Assembly (NCBI GenBank): GCA_047639675.1 | Contig: JBLIOI010000010.1 | Coordinates: 1 to 64,000 of the forward strand | Source: JABACD01 sp047639675 | Lineage (GTDB): Bacteria; Planctomycetota; UBA1135; GCA-002686595 | Direction: 5' to 3' | Length of the DNA: 64,000 bases | Program-made: the position numbers and the translations under genes | In this document: positions 1-8,500 of the stretch, in pieces | Position numbering within the stretch: the stretch's first letter is position 1 | Layout of the letters: each line of letters begins with the position of its first letter | Notes under the pieces: model-generated | Seen by the model: the letters and a program-made list of their open reading frames with translations, nothing else | What the model was told of the DNA's origin: nothing | Databases searched by the model: none

Positions 1-112
1 GCGAGCCTTTCGCTTCGCTGGCAACGTGCAAGACCTTGAGTGCAGGAAAGTGAGACAAAACTGCAACACGCCGAGTCTCACACCGCTGCGGCTCCCTTCG
101 CCGTCGCCCTAA

Positions 113-130
113 GTCCCGCTCCCGCGGGAC
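113..130 (-). terminator. hairpin just after the tRNA-Gly 3' end
   Basis: A perfect 7-bp stem (GTCCCGC / GCGGGAC, 4-nt loop) lies 6 nt past the CCA end of the minus-strand tRNA remnant at 137-186. On the minus strand it is followed by TTAGGG, so the T tract is weak. It is probably the original terminator of that tRNA gene, retained with the 3' half. Confidence 0.45.
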
Positions 131-136
131 CTTATG

Positions 137-186
137 TGGAGCGCCAGAACGGGCTCGAACCGTCGACATTCAGCTTGGGAAGCTGA
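137..186 (-). tRNA. 3' half of tRNA-Gly(CCC), truncated
   Basis: Read on the minus strand, 186-170 forms an anticodon arm with a 5-bp stem TCAGC/GCTGA and loop TTCCCAA, giving anticodon CCC (Gly). A 5-nt variable loop follows, then a T arm with GACGG/CCGTT stem and loop TTCGAGC, a 3' acceptor strand CTGGCGC, discriminator T and an encoded CCA at 139-137. The D arm and the 5' acceptor strand are missing: sequence beyond 186 has no D-arm consensus and no GCGCCAG. The remnant therefore cannot make a tRNA. Such 3' halves are the usual footprint of integration at a tRNA gene, so this may be one attachment site of an element (inference). Confidence 0.75.
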
Positions 187-215
187 CGGGTGCGGAGTGG
201 ACAAACGCGGACAAC

Positions 216-305
216 AGGGGACTTCTTGGGACTTTAGGGGACAGCCTGGACGGACAATAGGGGACTCCTTGGTCTCAGGCAGCTTCCGAGCGGACTTTAG
301 GGGAC
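216..305. repeat. short interspersed repeats with AGGGGAC core
   Basis: The 14-mer GGACTTTAGGGGAC occurs at 229-242 and again at 292-305. The related AGGGGACTTCTTGG (216-229) and AGGGGACTCCTTGG (259-272) sit between and beside them, so AGGGGAC appears four times in about 90 bp. The block lies directly beside the tRNA-Gly breakpoint. No coding function is apparent. It could be recombinase arm sites or a decayed element end; the sequence alone does not decide. Confidence 0.6.
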
Positions 306-677
306 GGACTTGTTGCGACAAAACGGCGGCCCCAAGAGCCGGGTGCCCAATTCTCGGGCTCTGCAGGCACGTCTTTGGGCGTGGCTGAGTTCCTGAACAG
401 GATGGGGAACCCCGGATGCAGACAAGGAGCATCCTGCGAGCCACCGCACCAGCCCTCGGCCCTGCCGGGCGAAAGAAATTGGAGATTAAGTGCGCAGGTT
501 GGGGGTCGAGGCTCTTTATACAAGTGGAGGTGCTTCCTCATCGGCTGTTGGTGATCGTGCGCGAGTTTTGGGCTCTCCAGGCTCGGAGGGAATGAGGGAT
601 TCGACACGTAGCAACAGCGAATGAAGGAAGCACCACGCGGCTCCATGTGGTGGCAAGCTGCTGAGCTTGGTCGCTCG
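306..677. other. non-coding stretch
   Basis: Short open frames exist on both strands, but none has a plausible start context or recognisable product. The stretch leads into the promoter of the gene at 728. Nothing else was seen in it. Confidence 0.4.
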
Positions 678-706
678 TTGACCGCTTCATTTTGACCCGA
701 TAAAAT
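678..706 (+). promoter_or_regulatory. sigma-70 type promoter for the 728-3024 gene pair
   Basis: A -35 hexamer TTGACC at 678-683 and a -10 hexamer TAAAAT at 701-706 are separated by exactly 17 nt. Transcription would start near 713. A ribosome binding site AGAGGT lies at 715-720, 7 nt before the ATG at 728. This is the best vegetative-type promoter seen in the window. Confidence 0.65.
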
Positions 707-727
707 ACTCAAATAGAGGTACTCTAA

Positions 728-1099
728 ATGAACATGTTCAAATCCACGCTTGTAGTTGGTTTTACATTGGCGACCTGTGCGTTACTCAGCTCTTTCGACG
801 GCGTTGACTGTGGTAAAACTGGAGGGGCTCAATCAGTTGCTGCCGGCGTTCACGGCCCGGGTTTTGGCTCTACTTCCGCGAAGGCTTGCAAGGCTGTCGA
901 GAAACAGATGCTAACCGATACATGTCTTTCAGTAGAGTGCGGGGAGGCTGGCGGATGTTGGTGGGGGGCCAATTGGGAAGGGGATGCGCCTGGTTGCGTG
1001 CCTGACCCGCTTCCGACCAATCCCGTTACGTGGAGTGCCAACATTACCCTCAGTAGCGGGCAGCGGGGATCCGTTTCATGTTCGCCTTGTAACTTATAG
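728..1099 (+). CDS. small secreted cysteine-rich protein
   Basis: This 123-residue protein begins with a typical signal peptide: MNMFK, then a hydrophobic run to about residue 20. The mature part is short and cysteine-rich, with about eight cysteines including a CGEAGGCWW motif and a C-terminal CSPC, and many glycines and serines. That suggests a disulfide-bonded exported peptide. No family was recognised. The start is supported by the AGAGGT site and the promoter at 678-706. ATG at 734 is a possible alternative. The next gene starts at or within 12 nt of its stop codon, so the two are probably co-transcribed and may work together at the cell surface (inference). Confidence 0.6.
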   Translation: MNMFKSTLVVGFTLATCALLSSFDGVDCGKTGGAQSVAAGVHGPGFGSTSAKACKAVEKQMLTDTCLSVECGEAGGCWWGANWEGDAPGCVPDPLPTNPVTWSANITLSSGQRGSVSCSPCNL

Positions 1100-1110
1100 T
1101 GCACCAAGCC

Positions 1111-3024
1111 ATGAGGGGCCTCACGGCAAGCAGTTGGCGCAGCAGGAACCTTCTGGTCGGTTCTGCTGCGCTCCTTGCAGCGGCCGCGTTAATCGTGTGC
1201 TGGTTGCTAGGCTCGACCGAGCGTGAAAGCCAAGCTGAAGATTTGTTCTTAGATGAGGGGGCCAAATTGGATCGAACTGCAACTCTTGGTAGCGAAGTCG
1301 CTGGCCCTATGGCGCCTCATCAATTTGAAGGGGGTGTTCGGTATGCGCAAGGGTGCGAGGTCATCATCTGGCTTGACACCGGAGAGAAACTTGAGCGTTT
1401 CCGCGGTGACGGGATCTTGCAAGTCGCCACCGTTTACAGGGAACTCGAATCATCACAAACAAGAGAAGTTGAAGTCCATGCAGGGCGGGCAACAATTCCC
1501 TTGGATCCTCAGCTCGCGTACGGCGTCCTAGTTCGGAATCTGACATACGGCACCCAGCCATTAACTCCCAGCGGAGGGGCGTGGATTGCTTCAGAACGTA
1601 GCCAGGTTGATCTGATCTTCTACCTACCCTCTCCATGGAAAATTCGTGTAACGCAGGCAAACTCTACGACGCCTCTTACTGGGCTCGAATTGAGGCTAGG
1701 GCGTACGGAATGGCGCAATAAAGAGCCAGGGATTCTCCCCGGCAACACCAAAGTCGTAATTCCTGAGTATTCTGGAGCGGATCTAGTCCTGGATCCTGCG
1801 CCGGGGTCAATATACTGGATCGGTAAGGTGGGATTTTCTTGGTTTCCTTATAGGTGGGAGCGGAGAGCTGCCCTCGGGCACGAAGTTAGCCTCGAACCAG
1901 CATCTTCTGTCACTCTTGTTGCCACCGATAGTGGGGTCGACGGGATTATGGTTGATATACTCGCATGTGATAGATACGACCATGGGCGTCTCTTGTCGAG
2001 GCAGCCATGGACAGAGAGTGAATTAAACATTTCGCCGGTGGCTCCTGGGGATTATGTGGTGAAAGTTTACCACCCTGAGTCGTCTGTCTCGGTATTCAGG
2101 GAACAAGTATCAACATTTGCGGGGGAGCAAAGGACGCTTACGATTGATCGGATGCAATCGTCTGGTAACCTCAAGCTAATAATTGAGTTCGAATCAATAG
2201 AGGACATTCCACTTGAAGATCCCATCCTCATGCGACTAGACTTGACGGCAGTGGGGCCCTCTCCTGAAGAGAGTTTGGAGCCAAAGATCGCGACTGTGGA
2301 CCGACATGGTTTGCAGGTCGTCATTAGCTGGGATGCTCTCACCAGAGGAGCCTATATCGTTCGCTTTGGCGATCTGCTATTCAATGCGGATGTGGATCCC
2401 GACACAGGGGGTACTCATCAAGTCAAAGTTGGCCGCAGGTCCAGCAGAACGCTCTATTTCGTTGATGCTGACTCGGGGGCGCCTATTCCTGCTGAAGTTA
2501 TTCGTTGGTCTTGGCTATCGAACGATAGAGGGATTATGAGCGGAATCCTACTCCCCGCAGGGGGCGTTGCGTCTGCGAAGGATGGTTCGCTGGACTTAGA
2601 ATTGCCTCCTGGCCACTTGCGGTTGATGGTGGTTGGTTCTTCCGGGGCGCATTACTGGTCTGGCCAGCTCAGTCGAGGAGAGGACGCTGTTGTAGTTGAG
2701 CTCACACCAACCTATAAAATGCAGTTGAGTGGAAGTTTACTTCCAGCGGGGTCTAAACTCTCCTTGGGGTATATTTGCAGTTTCGAGTTTCACCGTTTGG
2801 GTGTGCCAGTTCCCTCTGACGACATCCTTGTTGGTGGCCAGGGGATTTCCAATGGTTCCAATCGCGTAAATTTTGGGACGATTACCATTCTCAACGGTGC
2901 CCCGGACCAAGTATTTATTCCTTCAATGGATGGCGTGTCTGTTGGGGCATGGATTGACCTCGGCCCTGGCAATCGTCCGGTTACTGTTGAATTTGGCTCG
3001 GAGCATCCAAGGTTAGTTCGGTGA
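1111..3024 (+). CDS. large membrane-anchored beta-domain protein, unknown function
   Basis: About 637 residues. A basic N-terminus (RSRN) precedes one hydrophobic segment (LLVGSAALLAAAALIVCWLL, about residues 14-33), then the chain is hydrophilic, giving an N-terminally anchored exported protein. The rest consists of repeated beta-strand modules with phrases such as APGDYVVKVYHP, which resemble carboxypeptidase-regulatory-like or Ig-like folds common in planctomycete surface proteins. No catalytic motif is visible. ATG at 1111 is chosen; a GTG at 1099 overlapping the previous stop would add four residues. Neither has a clear ribosome binding site, which is consistent with translational coupling to the gene at 728. 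Function unknown. Confidence 0.6.
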   Translation: MRGLTASSWRSRNLLVGSAALLAAAALIVCWLLGSTERESQAEDLFLDEGAKLDRTATLGSEVAGPMAPHQFEGGVRYAQGCEVIIWLDTGEKLERFRGDGILQVATVYRELESSQTREVEVHAGRATIPLDPQLAYGVLVRNLTYGTQPLTPSGGAWIASERSQVDLIFYLPSPWKIRVTQANSTTPLTGLELRLGRTEWRNKEPGILPGNTKVVIPEYSGADLVLDPAPGSIYWIGKVGFSWFPYRWERRAALGHEVSLEPASSVTLVATDSGVDGIMVDILACDRYDHGRLLSRQPWTESELNISPVAPGDYVVKVYHPESSVSVFREQVSTFAGEQRTLTIDRMQSSGNLKLIIEFESIEDIPLEDPILMRLDLTAVGPSPEESLEPKIATVDRHGLQVVISWDALTRGAYIVRFGDLLFNADVDPDTGGTHQVKVGRRSSRTLYFVDADSGAPIPAEVIRWSWLSNDRGIMSGILLPAGGVASAKDGSLDLELPPGHLRLMVVGSSGAHYWSGQLSRGEDAVVVELTPTYKMQLSGSLLPAGSKLSLGYICSFEFHRLGVPVPSDDILVGGQGISNGSNRVNFGTITILNGAPDQVFIPSMDGVSVGAWIDLGPGNRPVTVEFGSEHPRLVR

Positions 3025-3035
3025 TAGTTAGTAAC

Positions 3036-3080
3036 GGCGTTGGTGCAGTAATCGACCCCCTCCAGGCACTCAGGGTGGGG
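3036..3080 (+). mobile_element. solo left end of an IS5-like element
   Basis: Starting at 3036, GGCGTTGGTGC and the following bases match the left end of the intact IS at 4363 without gaps. About 31 of the first 40 positions agree by hand alignment, including the first 11 in a row. No related transposase follows; instead an unrelated zinc-ribbon fragment is found. This is best read as the leftover end of a second, diverged copy of the same element type. Confidence 0.6.
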
Positions 3081-3178
3081 TGCTTGCGCAGTCGCCTGTT
3101 ACAGATCGCGTGCAAGGCTGGATTTTGAAACAGGTTACGGCTTGTTTAGACTTCGACGATCATGAGCGCGACAAATAG

Positions 3179-3376
3179 ATGCGGACCGCAATAAGTCGGA
3201 TGGCGTGCCCAAGCGAGGCATGTGAGGTCTACGGTAAGTCTGACAGCGGCAACATTGCGCTGCACGGTTACTCCAAGGTGAAGTGGGGGAGACGTCGACG
3301 GTATCGCTGCACCGCTTGCGGCAAGACCTTTGGGGCGACATCTGGTACGGCCTACGAACGCCTCCAGCATTCTTGA
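3179..3376 (+). pseudogene. N-terminal zinc-ribbon fragment of an IS1-like transposase
   Basis: The 65-residue frame contains CPSEAC, then a basic HGYSKVKWGRRRRYRC stretch followed by CGKTF and ATSGTAYERLQHS. This pattern is typical of the N-terminal zinc ribbon of IS1-type and related transposases. In such proteins a helix-turn-helix and then the DDE catalytic domain follow. Here the frame ends at TGA and neither is present downstream before the next gene at 3445. It is therefore a truncated remnant. An internal ATG at 3200 (MACPSEAC) is the more likely original start. Confidence 0.65.
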
Positions 3377-3444
3377 TGGGCTGGAGATGGGGAGTGGTGG
3401 CTCGCGGAGGCCCCTTGTATCGCTTACACTCCTGAGGATCTCTA

Positions 3445-3915
3445 ATGAAGCGTTTTCAATTCAAGCTAGCGCGACTCGCTCGTGTGCGTGTCGTCCAGGA
3501 GGAGATCGCTCGGGCAGAGTGGCAGGCAGCAGAAAATTCGGCGCGGATTGCGCGTCAACATCTAGACGCCACGGATCAAAGCATCGTTGGGTCGATCGAT
3601 TTCCTGCGCGGCCTCCAGAGCCAGCCGAGTTTCGATCCCAGCGAGATACTCCTGACCCGTGACTCAATCGAACGGCTCGAGGTCGTGCGTGATCAAGCTG
3701 CGCTTCGGGTCGATCAAGCCCGTGTTCTTGCAGCAGAGGCACGGCGCCCCTGGCAAGCGGTTCGGACAGAGCTCGAAGGACTAAAACGCCTTGAAGTGAA
3801 GGCTCGAACTGATTTCCGCATCGAGAACGAACGCGAGGAAGCCAAGCAAGGCGACGAAGTCGCCATGGAACGCGCTGCCCGCAAGAAGATCATCCAAAGG
3901 CGCCACGAAGCATAA
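3445..3915 (+). CDS. fliJ: FliJ-like flagellar export protein
   Basis: 156 residues, almost entirely charged alpha-helix and predicted coiled coil. It starts with MKRFQFKLARLARVRVVQEE, the N-terminal pattern of FliJ (F-F/L-L..LL.VR...E), and its length fits the usual ~147. FliJ works at the flagellar type III export gate with FliI and FliH. A GAGGAT ribosome binding site precedes the ATG by 6 nt. No fliI or other export gene lies upstream; the neighbours are transposon remnants. The downstream membrane protein is cut short, so this is probably a stranded piece of a flagellar operon. Whether it is still functional cannot be told from here. Confidence 0.6.
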   Translation: MKRFQFKLARLARVRVVQEEIARAEWQAAENSARIARQHLDATDQSIVGSIDFLRGLQSQPSFDPSEILLTRDSIERLEVVRDQAALRVDQARVLAAEARRPWQAVRTELEGLKRLEVKARTDFRIENEREEAKQGDEVAMERAARKKIIQRRHEA

Positions 3916-3940
3916 GCGCCCCCAAGACTAAGAACCAATC

Positions 3941-4225
3941 ATGAAGAAACCCGTCGCATTCGCCGTCTTCGGCACCGCAGGCCTCGTGCTTTTCATTGGC
4001 ACCTATGCAGGCATCGCTCTTATCTCAGGCGCTCCTTTACATGAGGTCCGTGGCATCAGCATGTTTGTCGAACCGCCAGAACCCACGGAAGCTGGCAAAC
4101 AGAAGCTCGAACTCGGAACAACGGGGTCGGATTCGATCGCCAGGACAGCCGAGGAAGTTGTCGAGGCTAACGTTGGACTGATTGGTGCCTACACCATTCA
4201 AAACCCCTTCTTCGAGGGCTGTTGA
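3941..4225 (+). pseudogene. truncated membrane protein, possibly MotE-like flagellar protein
   Basis: 94 residues: a short basic start (MKKPV), one transmembrane segment at about 7-29, then a proline-rich periplasmic stretch (FVEPPEPTEAGKQ) and a short helix that stops abruptly at residue 94. In many bacteria fliJ is followed by a gene for a MotE/MgtE-N-like protein of about 200 residues, with one N-terminal membrane helix and a long coiled coil. This fragment fits the start of such a protein but lacks the coiled-coil body. An IS element begins 135 bp downstream. Family assignment comes from position and topology, not from a diagnostic motif. Confidence 0.4.
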
Positions 4226-4360
4226 TTCTGTAAAAGCGCTGGGCGTCAAAGCCAGGGGTGGGGGAGGTGTACCTGGCGCAAGGCAGCTAGCCGGGTTCTG
4301 CTGATTCTGGCGGGTGAGGGCGAGCCGTTGGATGGGCTCTTGCGTCTCTCGGGCCGAATA

Positions 4361-5448
4361 GGGGCGTTGGTGCGCTATTCGACCGCCTTCAGACACCCGG
4401 GAGGCCCGTTTCTACTGACTCGCCGTTCAGTTTGTCGATGACTCGGTGATGAACTCCAGAATCCACCCGAAGTACAAGACTCGCTATCGAACTACCAACT
4501 GGGCCGAGTACGAACAGGGTTTGGTGCAGCGCGGCGACATCACGGTTTGGATCTCGCCGGAAGCTATTAAGGCTTGGGCTGCAAAGCCCCGACGTAGACG
4601 TGGCGCTCCTCGAAAGTACTCAGACCTTGCCATCGAAACGGCGCTGACTCTGCGGGCTGCGTTCCGGTTACCTCTTCGCCAGACGGAGGGCTTCCTTCGA
4701 TCGTTACTTGCGCTGATGGGCTTATCGCTTGAAGCACCGGACCACACGACTTTGTCTCGCCGGAGCTCGAAATTGCGCGTCAACCTCGGAGCCGTTCAAC
4801 CCAAGTGTCCGATCCACTTGATCATTGATAGCTCCGGGCTTTCTTTTGTGGGGGAAGGCGAATGGACCGCTGCAAAGCACGGTAGGCGAGGAAAGCGCGG
4901 TTGGCGCAAGTTGCATGTTGGCGTCGATGGTGACGGGCAGATCGTCGCGCAGGTGCTCACCGATAGCGGAGGCGACGATGCCAATACTGGACTTGCGATC
5001 ATCAAGTCCACGAAAGGTCGGCTTGCGAGCGTCACCGGCGATGCGGCCTACGACACGGTGGCCATCTACGAGCAGGCTGGGTCGCGTGGGGCAAAGGTAG
5101 TCGTGCCTCCAATGCGGTCGGCGTCCGTTTCCAAACGAGGGCAAAGGTCCGCTGAACGGGACCGGACGATCAAGCGCGTCAACAAAGTCGGGCGTAGGCG
5201 ATGGAAGAAGGAGTCGGGCTACCACAGGCAAGGAACGGTGGAGAACACCTTCTTTCGATACAAGTCGATCCTCGGCGACAAGCTGCACTCCAGGGGTCTG
5301 TCTGCGCAGAAGGCTGAAGTTGCGATCGGATGCAAGATCCTCAATCGAATGTTAGGCTGCGGACAACCCAACTCGGTCGCCGTCGCTCGCTGAATAGGCC
5401 GATGGTGGGAGAAGCCTCGGCTGAATTCTCTTTATGCACCAACGCCCC
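4361..5448 (+). mobile_element. IS5-type insertion sequence
   Basis: About 1.09 kb bounded by 13-bp perfect inverted repeats: GGGGCGTTGGTGC at 4361-4373 and its reverse complement GCACCAACGCCCC at 5436-5448. It holds a single transposase gene (4446-5393). Size, gene layout and transposase type fit the IS5 family. The flanks read ...CGAATA on the left and AAGGAG... on the right, so no target duplication is visible. The element may have been joined by deletion or recombination after it inserted. A related solo left end lies at 3036. Confidence 0.75.
4446..5393 (+). CDS. IS5 family DDE transposase
   Basis: 315 residues. The N-terminal part (about 1-115) carries the basic RRRRGAPRKYSD segment and a helix-turn-helix-like region with RLPLRQTEGFLRSL. 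The catalytic DDE core is complete: D128 in LIIDSSGL, D199 in TGDAAYD and E266 in YHRQGTVENTFFRYK, the last being the typical Y-R-E signature spacing. Length is normal for IS5 transposases, and there is no frameshift, so the element may still move. ATG at 4449 is an alternative start. Confidence 0.85.
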   Translation: MMNSRIHPKYKTRYRTTNWAEYEQGLVQRGDITVWISPEAIKAWAAKPRRRRGAPRKYSDLAIETALTLRAAFRLPLRQTEGFLRSLLALMGLSLEAPDHTTLSRRSSKLRVNLGAVQPKCPIHLIIDSSGLSFVGEGEWTAAKHGRRGKRGWRKLHVGVDGDGQIVAQVLTDSGGDDANTGLAIIKSTKGRLASVTGDAAYDTVAIYEQAGSRGAKVVVPPMRSASVSKRGQRSAERDRTIKRVNKVGRRRWKKESGYHRQGTVENTFFRYKSILGDKLHSRGLSAQKAEVAIGCKILNRMLGCGQPNSVAVAR

Positions 5449-5510
5449 AAGGAGAGTGGCCATGCGATGTCTCGGTTCACGCTTGCCAGCAAAAACTCTG
5501 GAGGACCCGG

Positions 5511-8500
5511 TCAGCGTTTCAGCGCCCAGACGTTTCGGTAGTTCACCTTGTTGCCGTGTTCTTGCAACATCAAGGGACCAAGAGGGAACTCGTCGCGGCG
5601 CCAACTGGCGGCCGTCGGACCCGGTACTTCGACATCATCGTGAATCAGACGGCCGTTGAGCCAAGCAGTGATGCGCGCGTTCTCTGTCTTCTTTCCTTCA
5701 CTGTCGAAACGCGGTGCTCTGAATTCGATGTCGTAGTAGGACCAGACTCCCGCGCGGCGGTAGGGGGCTTCGAGCGGCAGAGCAACGCCGTAAATTGAAC
5801 CGCAGTCGCCCATCTCGGGCTTGAGCCCGTAGGAGTCGAGCACTTGCAGTTCGTATTGTCCCATGAGGTACACACCGCTATTGCCACGAGCCTGACCCGT
5901 GACACCCTGCGCTTCGACGGAGGGTGAGAACTCAATGTGGAATAGGGCGTCGCCGAATAGCTCCTTACTGAACAGGTTGCCCGTTCCCGGAGTCACTGTT
6001 GCGAAGGCATCCTCGGCCGCCCACTCAGGGGCACGCTTGTCGGCATGTGTCCAGCTAGACAAATTGCTGTCCTTGAGCAGCACAATCGCTTCGGCGGGAG
6101 CGGGGACAGGAGTGTTCGGTCCATGAATTGCCCATTGGACCCCGCCCAAGAGGTGCGTGCGGAAAGTCGGATCGCTCCACGCTTGAGAGTAGTGGCCCAA
6201 TGCGGTGTAGAAAACGCGGCCTTCTCCGTAGGGCTTGCACCAAGCATTGACATAGTCACTGTCGGGGCGAGCTCCTTTCGAGAGGTCGGCTTTTTTTCCG
6301 GAGAGGTGTAGCAGGCCGTGCAACGGATAACGGTGGAAGGTCTCGAACTGATAGACCTCTTCCAACAAGCTCCATTCTTTGCCGAGGTGTTTCGTTGATG
6401 GGTGGTTCCCATCTTCAACCACCAAAGTGACTGGCATACTCCACGGGTGACCCGCAAAATGCCCGCCAATCATGTCGATGAAGGGGGCGTAGGCGGGAAA
6501 GGTATCGGTGGCGCAGTGCACTCCGACAAAGGCTCCACCTTCAGCGATCCAGTCGAGGAGTTCATCCACCCGTGCCTCCTCGATCGGCAACATGCCGGTC
6601 GTGTAGAACATCACGGCATCAAAGCTCTCCAAGGACTTAGCGTTGATCAATGAGCAGTCTTTTGTGGCAACGACCTCGTAACGATCGCCCGCGGCTTCGA
6701 CCAACCCAGTCTCGGCGGCTGAAAGTTTCTCCGGTGAGTCGCGGTGAATTGCTGCGTGCTCATAGCCAGCGGAGTGTGTCAGAAAGAGCAAGCGTTCCTT
6801 GGGCGGCGTGAAGTCCGAAATCGAAACTTCCGGGACCTCGATCAAAGTGTAGTAAGCCATCGAGTGCACGAGACCTTCGCCATTCGCATCGAGGACGCCT
6901 TGCGCGTTGAGTTCGTGGACAAAGCCTTTGCGCATTTCTCCGAGGTGCAAACGCACGCGGCGCTTGCTGATCACCTCGACGCTACTCACTTTGACAGTCT
7001 CGGTGTCCAACTCAGGTGAGCCGTAGGCTGCGTGGTACTCGTAGGTGTAACTTGTGAGCTGATAGGACGCAGGATCCGCGGCACTCTCGGGCTCAATGTC
7101 GGCGGTGAAGGTCAGCTCGAATCCATCCTCGCGCGCGTTCATCCGCAGGATCTCAAAGGGCATCGATCCGTTCCACGCCACGCGTTGTAGGCCATAACTC
7201 TTCTTGCCGATCGAACCCCAGCCACGATCGGTTTGACCGACGAACATCGATCCGTCCGGCGCAAAGGCCATACGGTTAACGCCGGAATCAAGGTGTTCAA
7301 TGAAGGGGAAGCAAGCTCCCTGGTAGTGACCATTCACTTGTTCGAGTTCAACACGCATCACCGTGCCATTCATTTGATCTCCAACGAAGAACTGCTCATC
7401 GAAGGGGCCAAAGGAGCCGCCTGTCGTGTCGAGCACGATGTCGGCTGCGGACTGCCCCATCTTCCTGTAGGGGAACCAGATCGACGCGGGTTGCGGCTTG
7501 GGCCACTCGTCAGTTTCCGAATTGAAATCCTCGCGCCAACGCAGTCCAGCCGGGTGTCCTTGGAAGGAACCCTGCGCCAGGTGCGAGAGCCTGTTGGTTG
7601 CGACGTAGTCGCCCTGGTTATCGACGTAGAACATCTCACCGTCCTTCCACATCCCGATACCGTTGGGCGAACGCAAGCCCGCGCAAACTGGGAGGACTTC
7701 GCCCATCGGAGTAATCTTCAAGGCCCAACCTCGCCAGGGCACGGTTGCCTTGCCCAGTGAGCCGCAGAAGCCAACGTTCAAAGTCACCCAAGCGTTACCG
7801 TCCTGGTCGAATTTGGGCCCGAAGGCAAACTCGTGGTAGTTGCCGGAGACGCCCCAGTCGTTGCAGAAGGATTCATAGAGGTCGGCGCGCCCGTCCCCAT
7901 CCTCATCGACCAGGCGAGTCAGCTCACCGCGTTGCATGGTGTAGAGCGACAGTCCATCGTTCGTTGCACGCCATTCCAAACCGAGTGACTCGTGCAGCCC
8001 TTGCGCGAAGGGCACGAACTTTGCAGCGAGGGGCGGGACGCCGTAGGCGTTCTCAACAGTGAATACATCACCGCGGCGCGTAGAGACCATCGGTGTTCCA
8101 TCGGGCAGAATGGTCAGTCCACCGACTTCAAGGACCAGGTCTTGCGGAACGGGCAGAGTGGTCACCGTGTAGTGCGCCCGCTGCCGGCTAACTGGAAAGT
8201 CCCGATCGAGCAGGTGATCGAGTTCGACTTCCTGCCGAATGTCGAGGGCTGGACGGGTTAAGAGTTGGAACTCCCAACCGCCAAGACCGTCGACAATCTT
8301 GGCCAGGAGGTCGTTTGTACCCTCTTTGAGGCGCAATACAATCGAGTCCTCCAAGGGGTTCAGGCCGCGCGCGACGTCCTTATCGTGGATTAGTTTGCCG
8401 TTGAGCCAAAGACGAATTCCATCGTCGCTGCCTAATGTGCAATTCACTACACGATCGTTCGGCGACTCGATGGTTGTGTAGAGATAACCTGTGACCAAGT

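Noticed and set aside
134..388. 84-aa plus-strand frame starting MWSARTGSNRRHS
   Set aside because: It overlaps the tRNA-Gly remnant; such frames are the usual false translation of the complementary strand of tRNA genes.
275..712. 145-aa minus-strand frame
   Set aside because: It has low-complexity composition, no start context and no motif, and it runs through the promoter of the gene at 728.
4722..5288. 188-aa frame antisense to the transposase
   Set aside because: Shadow of the DDE transposase with no recognisable domain.
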